From Larix kaempferi (lineage: Eukaryota; Streptophyta; Pinopsida; Pinales; Pinaceae), in NCBI GenBank assembly GCA_027924585.1, contig BSBM01000319.1, positions 4,059,001 to 4,123,000 of the forward strand: a DNA stretch of 64,000 bases, in the 5' to 3' direction. Positions within the stretch are counted from its first letter, which is position 1. The number at the start of each line of letters is the position of its first letter. The notes beneath the pieces are model-generated. The model was not told the origin of the DNA, did not search any database, and saw only the letters and a program-made list of their open reading frames with translations. Position numbers and translations under genes: made by a program. Positions 9,879-20,448 of the stretch are shown here, one piece after another.

Positions 9879-11240
9879 GAAACAAACACGTCTCAAGTAG
9901 TACAGACCCCACCCATAGAAGAAGAAATACATGTAATAGACGTCCCAATCGTCCCTTACACTCCATCAGAAGATCATACTATGTCCCGATGGGATGAATT
10001 TGTGTATGATAAGAAGAGGAAGGCAGTAGTCTTGAAATCGGAAGAGAGGATAAAGAGACTCTTCCAGGAAGATATTGTTACCCGGCGGGAGACCACGGTG
10101 ATGCAAAATACAAATAAGGCTCCCATAGCCATGGCATCCGCCGCTGTGTCAGCAGCAAAAGCAACACAGGACAATGTGGTCGATATGGTTAGAGAATTTG
10201 AGTCAACAAAGAGGAGAGCTCGCATGTTGCAACATACTGTGGCTAATGAGCAGGCTTACAGGGATCTTGTAGTGAATAAATATAATCGTCTATTTATTGA
10301 TCACAAGGAATTGTCAGATAAGTATCACCATTTAGAAGAAGAAAAGGAACACCTGGCAGTCCAGATGATGGTTCTAAAAGCAAAAAAGAACGATTCTGAA
10401 GCTAGAGTTTCTCATCTGCAAGCATATAAGCAAGCAATGGTTGAGCAATTAGAGCAGGCAGAGAGCAGGGCAATAGATATGTCTCTCTTTCATGAGTTGT
10501 CCTGGGACATTCTGAGACAAATGCATGCCACACAGGAGTTGATTACTGAGGAAGTATGCAGGCTCAAAGCCATGATGGTTAGATTGAAAGAAGTCAATGT
10601 AGAGGCCAATAGGCTTAAGGGAAAATATACTCGGTATAAAGAAAACATCCCAAGCCAGGTGGACTGGAGAGAAGGGAAGGTTGATTTCCCCAAGCATCTC
10701 CCATTCAAGTATGTAGATGATTTTAAAGAAGATATAGCCCTTATGGAATTCTGTAGGAACTGTGGCCTTAAGCTAATGGCTAAGATCCAAGGAACAATGG
10801 ATAAAAGTAATAGCCTTTATCAAAAAATCCATGAAGTGCATGATAAGTGCAAGATGAGTTTTCCCCAGTCCCTCAATGAGTTCCCAAGCAAAGAGAAACG
10901 TTTATCAGACTTGAAGGAAGAGCTAGGAATTCAAATAGAATATGTAAAGAAGATTGATGTCTTAGCCACTGATGATCTCCATCACTATATTGAGATGTCA
11001 TCAATATACAGTCATTTGCTTAAAGAAATCCACCAAGCAGCAGTTGCAGAAATTCACGGTGTTGAAGCAGAACTTGGAAAACAAGTGACTTCCCAGAAGA
11101 TCTTGCTCCCTTCCCCAGCAAATGTGGTTATCAGAGACACTGGTATCTGGTTCAGTTACATAGCAGAGGAGGAAAAGAAAGCAGCAGCAGTAGTAGCAGC
11201 CAGTCCAAGCACCTCTCTCCCAGCAGAAGTGCCTTCCTAA

Positions 11241-12960
11241 GGGTGAACACACTGATCCTAAGGTGTTGTTCGTATTTTTTATTTTGGTCTCCCTATGTTT
11301 AAAGCATAGAATCACTAGACAGCTATCCTTTTCTTTCTGATAAATTTTCTGTTTTAAGAAAAGGGCCACGACTTGTTTATTAAGAGGATAAGTTTGTAGA
11401 GGACATGTGTAAAGAGCCAGGTGGCAGCCCAAGAGGCATTTTGTAAACATATAAATAGAAGTTTAGGGAATAGTGAAAGGGGACTTTTGGCAGGGAAAAT
11501 AATTTTCTTAACTTGTACGAGCTATCTTGCACTTGCTTCAAGAAAATTACATTTTCCTAATAAGATCCTGGAGAGGACGTCTTTTGCATGGAAATAGATG
11601 TTGGATGCATGCTGGATTATTCTTGTGACTTTCATATTCTACAGCGAGATCTTTCTTTGCTGTCTTGAATTATTTCTCTGTATTGAATGATCTTACTGTT
11701 TCTTGTGCAAATGATTTTTCTCCTACATGAGTAATGGAATGCGTTATATGTGAATTGGAAGCTATCTTCTAATATCTATTGCTTTCTTGCTGTAGATATA
11801 TCTTTATGATTTAATGGTTGTCTGTTGATCTTTAGATAACTCTTCCAGCACCTTACTCATACTTATAATTTTGCTCCTTGCAGGGATAGTTTAGGTTTAT
11901 TTCAATTTTAAATACAGATTTGTTTCAAGTTCTGCATTTAGATTAAGTTAGCTTAAACCATAAAATCAAAAGAACGGTGGATCGGGCCATAACTGGTGTA
12001 ATTGAAGCAAATATCCAAACCTAACGGTTGCCGGAACCGCTAACCGAACGGATTCCCCACACCAAACGGTGGAAAATCTAATTGGGATAGTCTACCAGAG
12101 AGAATCCCTTTCTGCTTGATGTTGCGATCTTCGGGGCATCAACACAGTATTAGGATAGGTTTAGTAATTTCATTCTCCAAATTTCAGTCTTGAATTATTC
12201 TTCTCATACTAATACTGAATATATTCATAGAATAGGATTTGGTCCAGAAGGAAAACATCTTTATCAAGTTTTCTACTTGCTTTTGAATACAATACCTTTA
12301 TTAAGTTTTCTACTTGCTTCTAGACTTTATCAGTTTCAAGTCATTTGTTTACGAATAGGAGATAGGTCATTATGTTTAAAGTTAATTGTAGTTGGATAAT
12401 CTTTATCTTGCATTTATTTATAGAAGTTAAATTAGATTTAGTTCTGTTTTGTTTTCTTGTTACATTTAAAAGCCACTTTGATACATTCACCCCTATCCCC
12501 ATTACATTTGACACACTTCCTCAGAACCCCCAAGGAGAATGGAATTAGATGTTTTCTTGTAGTCTTGAATGGTTGTTGAATTCATTAAATAGTGTGTAAT
12601 TTGGTTTAACATATTTTTTATGTTTATGTAATTAAGTCATTTCATAGATAGGTCTCTAATCTCATTTATAGTTGTTTCTAATTCCTAGATTAGAATCTGA
12701 GAATTGATCAAGTAGTTTCCATTTTTACAGAGAGTAGTTTGTTTTTTTATTACTATTTGTCTTTTAATCATACAGTAGAGTATTATAGTGTGATACTATT
12801 ATGATCTGTTGGTTTAGATAGGTTCAGTTAGTCTATTTGTTGTCTTTCTAAAGTTTGACTCGGTTTTTCATTTTGAAAGATCTTTTGATATTTTCTTTAT
12901 TAAATCTTTATAAGGTCTGACAAGCCAAAACTTAGGTGCCATTCTACCTTAGCATATACT
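11241..12960. other. Non-coding 3' flank of ORF A with a TATA-like box
   Basis: No ORF is supported. TATAAATAG at 11450-11458, about 210 bp after the stop, is the pattern expected of a 3' LTR promoter, but I could not find a matching upstream copy. About 11990-12160 is a GC-richer block with 'aacggttgccggaacc', 'ccgaacgg' and 'gatcttcggggcatcaaca'. The remainder is AT-rich. Confidence 0.4.
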
Positions 12961-13259
12961 TTGCCTCAACTCTAATATTACCAACCCCGGTCAATAATTA
13001 AATAGTAGGTGGTTCTTTTAGACAATAAGTACACCCCAAATAGTCCCGTGATTTTGTGGCCATATGTGACCAAGAGTGGGAGATGAAATTCTAAAGAGGA
13101 TGGCAGAGAAAAAATTTCAAATAAAAATGCAAAAATAAGCAATTGGGAACAAAAGACAGGTCTAAAAACATTAATCCGAAGGAAAATAATGAAAGCGCTA
13201 ACCAGCATGCAAGACACACCATTGATTGGGTGTTGGAAGGATATTAACGGTCCATGATT

Positions 13260-14173
13260 ACCTTTGCATCACCAAAGTATGCAGAGGAAAAAGTTTATAA
13301 GTGGTTGCGAAAGGTAAAACTACCAAATAGGTGGAAGCTCTACGGCGCTTCGCAAAAGAAGAGAACTGGTAAGAGAAACCACTTTCAAGGGATGCGACCA
13401 CCTTGGCGGAAGGAGTGATGTTGAAATCAACAGTCCATATTGATGATGGAAGGATCCAATGGCTAGATATACATTTGTGAATTACAGTGCATGTATCAGA
13501 AGATCAATGGCTCAAATTGTAGGAAAAATAAATCAAAGGCGATGAGTTCAAAAAGGTGCGTGAAGGATAATGGGAGGAAACCCACCAGTGGGAAAAAGTT
13601 GAAGGTTAAACATACTACAAGTTTTACCATTTATTCATTGTTAAATAAAATATCGATGATCCCAGGAGGTTCCGCGTTGTGAACATGCTCGAAAGATAAA
13701 TGGAGATAGTGGTTTCATAAAATGAAACCATTAGATGCGTGGAAACACCGCAGTATTTCCGAAGCGTAGAAAATGGTATTGTAAACCACTTTCGAAAGTT
13801 GTGAAACCATCCTTCACAGGATTAGCGCCAAAATTTGATGGTTTAGATTTGAAGTTGGAGGAATGATCAGATGATAGAGAATCAAGGCACTAAAAGAAGA
13901 TGAGATATAATGATTCAAATAATTGCACGAGATATCGACGAATGAGAAAAATGAGCGCTGGTAAAGAAGACCGAAAGATAAAGAGAAAGGGTTATATATA
14001 GCAGTGGGGCACACGAGAGTTGACATTTGTTATTCAAACTGTCGGAGTTAAAAGATTCTGGACAGGTGTGCCGCAGAGAAAGTGACAGAGTAGGTCACAT
14101 TGAATAGCTGTCAGTGAAAGGTAGGCCACGCAACCATTGTTGTCATAATTGTGAGGTTGAATTATAAAAGAAA
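13260..14173 (+). promoter_or_regulatory. Upstream region of ORF B: hairpins and TATA box
   Basis: The region repeats a GAAACCACTTTC-like motif on both strands (about 13374, 13710, 13785) and contains a 9-bp stem hairpin tggtttcat/atgaaacca at 13710-13730. A TATA box (TATATATAG, 13994-14002) lies about 180 bp before the ATG of ORF B. Unlike ORF A no intron signal is evident. Functional assignment is inference from position. Confidence 0.4.
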
Positions 14174-17100
14174 ATGGAAGAAGCTCCAAATGTTGAAAAT
14201 TTGAAAGCAAAAGATACTTTAGAGGATAGAGACCACGATATTTTTGATACTTTAGTTAGGTTATCTGTCTCAGAAATCAAAATTAAGTAGAAAAGTTTTC
14301 AAGAAGAGGGTTTAGATGTCCATAGAGTAATACAGTCTTCTTTCGTGTCTTTTTTCCCGGACCAATTTCAATCCTTCCCGGAGTTTGTTGTGTGGTGTAC
14401 GTCCAATTATTCTGAAGCTGAACGGGTTATCATGAATACCCAGAAAACCAAAATTGTTTGTCCCATTGAATCCTCAGTTGTCAGAAGTGCCCTCGAAATC
14501 CCTGTGTCTCAAATGCCCGAGTCAGAAAATTTTTCCGAGGAGTCTATCATTAGTTTCTACCATCAGTCTTCCTCTGAAAATAGATAATCCTTTCTAGCCA
14601 ATTGTCTAAAACCAAACCTTGAAATTTCCAATACCCCTTACCCTTTAGACGTCAGTTTCTTGAAAGAAAACACACACTTAGTCCTTTCCTTAATTTCCCA
14701 AATTTTAGGTTTTGATACAGACACATTAGAGACGGAATTTCAACTGAGTTTACTTTTCAGAATAAGTGTTGGTTTTCCTGACAGAGAGTATAATCTCACA
14801 CCACAGCTCAATTTTGAAGGGTTTTTTTACCGAGAAAATTTATTCCCAGTTCGTATAGTTTCATAACACGAGGCATTTCAGGTTTCAGTCGTATTTGATG
14901 AAGATGGTAATGTTTTATAGCCAAGAAGAGTTGCAGTATCCCCAAATAATCTTTACAAGTTTTCTGGAGGACAACATGTTTAATTACATGAATTACATGG
15001 TGTCGGTCATATATAAGATGATATTTCGAGAAGAATTACCTTGAGTTTTGCCTAAGATGAAGACTTTAATGTAGTTGAGCAGAGAGTTAGCAGTAGGAGA
15101 TTGGTTCTTGTCAAAGAATCACACAGTGATCAGATTATATGGATTCATACGTGAACCATATATATTCCCAGCATTTCTAACTTTAAGGATTTTTGTTCTG
15201 GAATTACTTAGGCAAAAACTAATCATTGAAGATTTCCATTTCTTACATTTCAAGAAAGACACTGATATAAAGTATCCTTTGAAGATAGGTCCTTTCATTG
15301 TGAAGAACAAACATGATATTTCACATATAGAAAATTATTAGAAGACATGGATTCCAAGAAGGAAGTAGCTATTTCATATGATACTTTCCATATTATTTCG
15401 GAGAGAAGACAAAGTAATCATACCAAGGCCTTAGAGAATCAAGAATTCGAAGGATTGTCAAGGAGAACTAATTTGTTGTAGTATGAATTTGAAGAAGAGG
15501 CACTTGAAAATGCACAAGGGAAAGGTCTTGCTTTGATAGAATCTAAAGTTAGAATAGATACCACATTAAATATTACAGAGATTGGGGGAAAAATAAGTTT
15601 TGAAGATATAATTGATTAAGAAAATGAAGAACAAGAGAGAGAGAAAAGACCCAAAATTGATATACAGAAAGATTTAATCTTGTTTACGGATAGTGAAGAA
15701 GAACAAAAAGAAAATCATCCAGTGTCGGCAGTTCAATTACAGGAATATACATTTCAAGAGGCTAAAGAAGTTGGAGATACAAGCAGATTTCAAACAAGGG
15801 CTTAAATGTATGATAAATATGGGGAAGATAAACGTACTTTTGCTCGGATGACATACGATTTATTGCCTAAAGTTAGAAGTTTGATGAATTCGGAGGTTAC
15901 TTTCGTAGCCAGTCAGGATATCAAAGGAAAAACTGTAAATGTGGCAGTATTGTTAGAAGACAAGATAACAGAGTTGAAGTTAAATCTGAAAAAAATAAGT
16001 GTGCCTGATAAAATTCATTTCCACGGGCAAACCAGATAAATGATAAATGATGATTTTTTGCAAGCAACTTTGTAGGTTGAGAAATTGAGTAGCACATTGA
16101 GTAAAGTGGAAAATCAATTAAAACAATAAATAATTGAGAATAAATCCCACCAACAGCAAATCAATAAATTGCAAATTAATTTGGTTTAAGGTGGCACTGG
16201 GGGTGATGCAGGGAAAAAATTATTAACAAAGAAAGAAAAATTGATGCAGGCTTTGCAAAAGAAACTAAAAATCCCAGCAACTCAATTATTTCAGGCTCCT
16301 GAAATAACTGTGTTGGAATAGGAGAAAGAGTATTTATCCAAAGAAGTGAGTGATGTAAAGCTAAATTGTTGAAGCTTATTTAAAAAGAATCATATTGGGA
16401 AAAAGACAGAGAGAGTTTGAAAAATTGGGTTGAAGATTTGAATGGAAAGTTATCAGTTTTGGCTCAGCAACAAGCAAGCAATCGTCAGCCAGATGGAGAA
16501 CCCAACACAAATAGTCTTGTACAGGCTATGTCTCAAGTAAGTTTGAAAGATGTAGAGATAAAAGAGTTAACAGAAGAAAATCAAAAATTCAAAGAAGAAA
16601 GTCAAAAGAAGGATGAAGAAATAAAAAATTTGCAAGATAAATATAAAGAGTTGGTTGAAACAAATAAAAGGTTTTCAAGTCAGGTAATCGGTCATGTACC
16701 CATACAAGGTTGCAAACATATGATATGGGATGCAATAATTAAGGAAGCAGAAAATTTCAGGCCATATTTAAATTTCATGAATATCAAGGAAATAGTAATC
16801 AGAGAAGCTTTAGAAAGTGGCACTGCTATGAGAGAAATTTGAGTAAGACGCCGAAAGAAACAACACAAAATACAGTCACTTTCCTTAATGATTTGACGGA
16901 AGAAGATTTAAAAGTCTTGGCCATTAAAAACAAAATTTCAATTATCACTTGGGCAAGGAGGATTTTAGGAAAATATGCGCACGTTGAAAGTGTCGAAGCC
17001 AGAGCTGATAGAATGAAGAGACATGTAACAAATTTTAAAAGAGAGTTTGATAAATTTGTTCAAAAGGGGTTACCTGCATTTTGGGATGAGAACAATGAAT

Positions 17101-17396
17101 TAATATCCCAAAATGATTATAAGAAGTTACTATTTGATATCAGAATGGATAATGGAAAGTTTCAAAACTTGACACACTTGCTCATAGGAAATATTTTAAT
17201 GGAAAAACTTGCAGAAGATTTCGAAATTATGAACAAGTTGGCTTCAATTGGTGAAAGACTTTCACCAATTTATTTTACAGATCATGTTGGAATGAAGGTC
17301 CTAGTTAAAGAAATGACAAGTTACGACATTCCGATCGTTGATCAGTGGAAGACGGTGGAAAAGTACGGAAAAATGAAATATACTATCTATCCTTGA
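14174..17396 (+). pseudogene. ORF B: decayed relative of ORF A, ~1,074 codons
   Basis: No family recognised from memory. Coding sense can be followed from ATG 14174 (MEEAPNVENL) through four frame changes near 14862, 15340, 16357 and 16838, to the stop at 17394. In-frame stops in that path are TAG 14288, TAA 14585, TGA 15042, TAG 15072, TAG 15479, TAA 15617, TAA 15803, TAA 16037, TAG 16073, TAA 16127, TAA 16187, TAG 16319 and TAA 16381. The block GDWFLSKNHTVIRLYG (from 15096), followed by PYIFP and LLRQ, matches ORF A's GDFLFSEQGTYIRMFGG, PYILP and VRQ. The middle is acidic; 16050-16680 is Gln/Lys/Glu-rich coiled coil; the C-terminal ~185 codons are open and globular-looking. Overall length and domain order equal ORF A. 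Confidence 0.65.
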
Positions 17397-17890
17397 AAGT
17401 GTCCGTTGGGTCCCGTGACAAGCAAAGATTTTGAAGAAATTTTATTTGAAAAGAATTTGTAATATTTTTTATATAAATATTGACTCAAGTGACATGTGGT
17501 AGTTAGTTAAGTTATTTTAGTTTTAGTGAAAATAAGCAGTTAGGTTTTGCTTCAAAGGAATTTTGTATAAAAGAGAATGTGAATTATTTTGAAAGGTTGG
17601 AAACTTTTTGAATACAAGACAATTTTGTATCGAGTTACTCTAGTTTTTCTAATACAAGAAAGCCATGCAGAAAATAACACATTTTGCAGAACAAAGATTC
17701 ATGTGTTGATCGAAGTTACATTCTGTATTTTCCTTTCCTCTATGTTTTATGTGTCCCTTCTTTGTTTATATTTTCCATTATGTTATGTCTTCTATGCTTG
17801 GATGAAAGTTTAAAATAAGTCAAGATTCATATGTTTATGCCTTGATTTATCGCATCTGAGTATTCATCATTTCTCTAAAATCGATATTGG
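17397..17890. other. 3' flank of ORF B with TATA-like box
   Basis: AT-rich, no gene. TATAAAAG at 17566-17573, about 170 bp after the ORF B stop, parallels the TATA-like box after ORF A. An LTR could not be delimited. Confidence 0.35.
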
Positions 17891-17892
17891 AT

Positions 17893-18230
17893 TCATCTAA
17901 ATTTGATGCCCATTATTGGTGGAATGTCTATCTTTATTTCTTTATCACCTGCAAAATATTTTGACTGTAATGTGGCAACTATCTTGCCTCTGTAAAGATC
18001 ATTATTGTCGTTTATCTGCTGGTCCATAAAATTCCTAGTCTCGACTCCATGCCCAATGGCTCTTGTGTATATTTCAACCATATATTTGTTTTGAAAAAAT
18101 CCCAGTCATTTTCATATATCTTTATCCATTTACATATTTTTGAGAGAGCCCTCTCTAGTAGGGAAAAGGCTAATTTTCCTCCTAAAGGTTGGTTTGAAAC
18201 AGTTACCTTAGGTTTATCCTTCCACAACCA
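17893..18230 (-). pseudogene. Unknown coding remnant, minus strand
   Basis: Two overlapping minus-strand frames join to a protein-like reading: WKDKPKVTVSNQPLGGKLAF at the right, then RAIGHGVETRNFMDQQ and GDKEIKIDIPPIMGIKFR to the left, with a frame change near 18080. It does not continue the Copia integrase that abuts it at about 18235. I cannot place it in a family; the style (charged, no retroviral motif) suggests another non-gag/pol ORF like A or B. Confidence 0.35.
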
Positions 18231-18239
18231 AAGGGTAAA

Positions 18240-19860
18240 ATCTGAGTGATAACAAAGGTTTTCTTACCAGTCCATACCTCATTGTGGATTTTTGTTAGCC
18301 AATTTTGATGTGGGTGATTGATTTACCAAGTAACATGCAATATCCACTACCTCTTCCCAACATTCCTTTCCTTTCTTGGCACTACTCATCATGCTCCTTG
18401 CATTTTCCATCAGTGTTCTATTCATTTTTTCTACAACTCCATTATGTTGAGTTATGTATGGAGTATCCTTCTAACTTCGTATACCACACTTCTTATATAA
18501 TTCCTTAGATACATTCCCACAAAATTATCCATCATTATCTATCCTCAACACCTTTATTTTATTTTTTGTCTAATTCTCTATAACAACCTTAAATTCATTA
18601 AACTTAGAAAATACTTCAGATTTATTTTGAAGGAAGTAAATCCAAGTGTTCCTTGAGAAATCATCTACAAATGAAACATAATACATAATTATTCCTAATG
18701 ATGGAACAAGGACAGGTCCAAAAACATCACTATGTATTAACTCTAAAATTCTCTTTGCTCTTGTAGTACCAGATGCAAATCTTTCTCATTTTTTTTTCCA
18801 TATATGTAATGTTCACATAAACCAAAATCCAAAGTGAAATCATACATACCTTCAACCGTACCTTTACCTTGTAATGATTGAAGTCCCTTTTGTCCAATAT
18901 GCCCCAACCTTTGATGCCATAGCAATACATATTTCCTCCAAACACAGTCGAGGTTTTATATTCTTTATCTCCTCCCTTGAGAACAACATAATTGTTGCAT
19001 TCACCAATGATGGTGCTTCCCAATAGTTTGTACAAAGTTCCATTCAGAGCTCCCCTCATCAATACTGTTGATCCTCGAACCATTTTACAAGTGTTTTTTC
19101 TAAACACGGTCTATACACCTACATCATCCATCTTTCTTATGGATATCAAGTTTCTCGCTAGATTTGGAATGTGTAGTACTCTAAGGAGAGTTATAATCCT
19201 TACATCCTTGAGATGAAACTTAACTATTCAACTTCCAATGATATTGGTTTTCGAATCATACCCCAGGAACACATTTTTTTCATTGTACTTTTCATATTCA
19301 CAAAACCACTCCCTATGAGGAGTCAAATGAAATGATGCACCTAAGCCAATTAAACATACATCACAATATGAATGTGTACTCGTGGAATCTAGCTACACAT
19401 TCCCTCCTTATTTCAAGGAGGTCTTCGTCGCGCTATGGAAGGGGTATCATCAAATCTCTTTTCTTTCTCAACATTATTAGAACTACCATCCTTTTTATAG
19501 TGCCCAAATTTACCGCATTTCCAATATTTTCTCAAATATTTTCCTAGAGATTTAGATCTACCCTTAGATTTAGATCCCCCCTAGATCCATTATTTTTATT
19601 TATCTCCTGGGGAGGACCTCCCACAGGAAACAACTTGTTTACCAAGGATTTTGATTGATACAAACTCCCTAGCTTTTTCCATAGCTTTAATGCACTTCTT
19701 TCTCCATACATGTTCAACAACACAGAGTCTGATAAGTGCAGTTGCATTGTCCTCCTCTCCCTTCTTTCTAATTTATCCCAATATTCTTTCACTGAACCAG
19801 TGGGTTGTGTTCCCAGATCCACAACAATCCATTATTCCCGATCAACAAGGAGATCGTCCA
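18240..19860 (-). pseudogene. Copia gag-protease-integrase remnant
   Basis: Gag lies at 19822-19544 (LERRERRTMQLHLSDSVLLN, then LWKKLGSLYQSKSLVNKLF, a UBN2-type gag). The protease neighbourhood is at about 19450-19200 and is heavily mutated. GAG-pre-integrase runs about 19107-18740: CKMVRGSTVLMRGALNGTLY, then LWHQRLGHIGQKGLQSLQGK in an adjacent frame, with HxxxH and CEHY in place of CxxC. The integrase core is at about 18730-18240, with recognisable FVDDFSRNTWIYFLQ, HNGVVEKMNRTLMENARSM and ACYLVNQSPTS blocks. Many stops and frameshifts make it non-functional. Confidence 0.88.
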
Positions 19861-20072
19861 TTTTGAGCTTTCATAGCTCAAAATTTCGGTCGCTAAATTT
19901 CTCGATCTCAATTCTTGAACTGCTTTCCATTCTCTTTCAATGCACTATAAATCATTGTTGCAAATCTCCCACTAAAATCAATTTTATCACAAACCCAAGA
20001 TCTATCGACCGCATTGAAACCTTAGCAACAAAGGCGTCCCCTTGAAGCCAATAATCAAGCTCTGATACCACA

Positions 20073-20348
20073 TGTAATTTTTAAACCTGTGCAGAGAAGC
20101 AAATATTACAAATTATTTTAAGCAAAATAGAGATAACACGACAACATCCACACATAATACACATATATTTACCTTGGAAACCCTTAACTTAGAAAACTAA
20201 CAAAACTTAGAGCCACACCTCTTACTTTCTCATTATGATTTTTAACCACTCACAGTACAATACGTAGGTATTCCATAGCATTCAAAACCCTAATCCATTA
20301 ACCCGAACAAGAAATATACCCCAATCCCTTAATCGGGATTAAATTACA
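20073..20348 (-). repeat. 5' LTR of the Copia fragment, 276 bp
   Basis: It begins TGTAATTTTTAAA and ends TTAAATTACA, so it has TG...CA ends and an 8-bp imperfect terminal inverted repeat. It is two bases from the primer binding site. The other LTR is missing with the left half of the element. Confidence 0.8.
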
Positions 20349-20448
20349 TATTTTTAGAAAAATCCCGAAATGGTGCTATTGTCAGATGCATACATACATA
20401 CAACAAATCTGACACACTCATGAAAATAATATAACACATACCCAACAC

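Larger units (their letters stand above)
7917..11240 (+). pseudogene. ORF A: ~1,066-codon unknown coiled-coil protein, disabled
   Basis: I do not recognise the family. ATG at 7917 begins MPKGGRKKTK, a basic N-terminus. One reading can be followed to the stop at 11240 if four lesions are allowed: in-frame TAG at 8496 and at 9630, an inverted-repeat insertion at 8772-8894 (shifting frame by +2), and one extra T in the T-run 8995-9000 (shifting +1 and so restoring frame). The N-terminal ~500 residues look globular. Then come 9-residue RLQKE(A/V)EDA repeats (about 9520-9600), an acidic stretch, three 15-residue repeats (9744-9878) and a long coiled coil (about 10100-10650). The tail ends in Ala-rich AAAVVAASPSTSLP. 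The last 499 codons (9741-11240) are fully open, the longest open frame in the window. A block near 8991-9120 aligns with ORF B. It may be the protein of a large non-autonomous retroelement. Confidence 0.7.
18235..20348 (-). mobile_element. Copia retrotransposon fragment with 5' LTR
   Basis: Reading right to left: 5' LTR (20073-20348), primer binding site (minus TGGTATCAGAGCTT, complement of about 20057-20070), gag, protease, GAG-pre-integrase and integrase core. At about 18235 it stops abruptly within integrase, just after the EVWTGKK block, and unrelated sequence follows. RT, RNase H and 3' LTR are absent. Confidence 0.88.

Noticed and set aside
9213-9966. Minus-strand ORFs opposite ORF A (Phe/Leu-rich)
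   Set aside because: They are antisense shadows of Lys/Glu-rich repeats and the 45-bp repeat in ORF A.
11250-12900. A delimited 3' LTR for the ORF A element
   Set aside because: A TATA-like box is present, but I could not match the region to 5.1-7.0 kb or find TG...CA ends with a target duplication.
14174-16357. A single uninterrupted reading frame for ORF B with about 20 stops and no frameshift
   Set aside because: Between about 14862 and 15340 the neighbouring frame has far better coding character (SQEELQYPQIIFTSFLED, IRLYGF, LRIFVLELLRQ) and aligns with ORF A, so frame changes are required and four of the apparent TGA codons are not in the coding path.
15347-16383. Ciliate-like genetic code with TAA/TAG read as glutamine
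   Set aside because: The window is a plant nuclear genome by its elements, genuine TAA/TAG stops end several readings, and C-to-T decay explains the pattern without a code change.
18305-18508. Forward ORFs in 18.3-18.5 kb
   Set aside because: They are antisense to the Copia integrase remnant, which explains the sequence.
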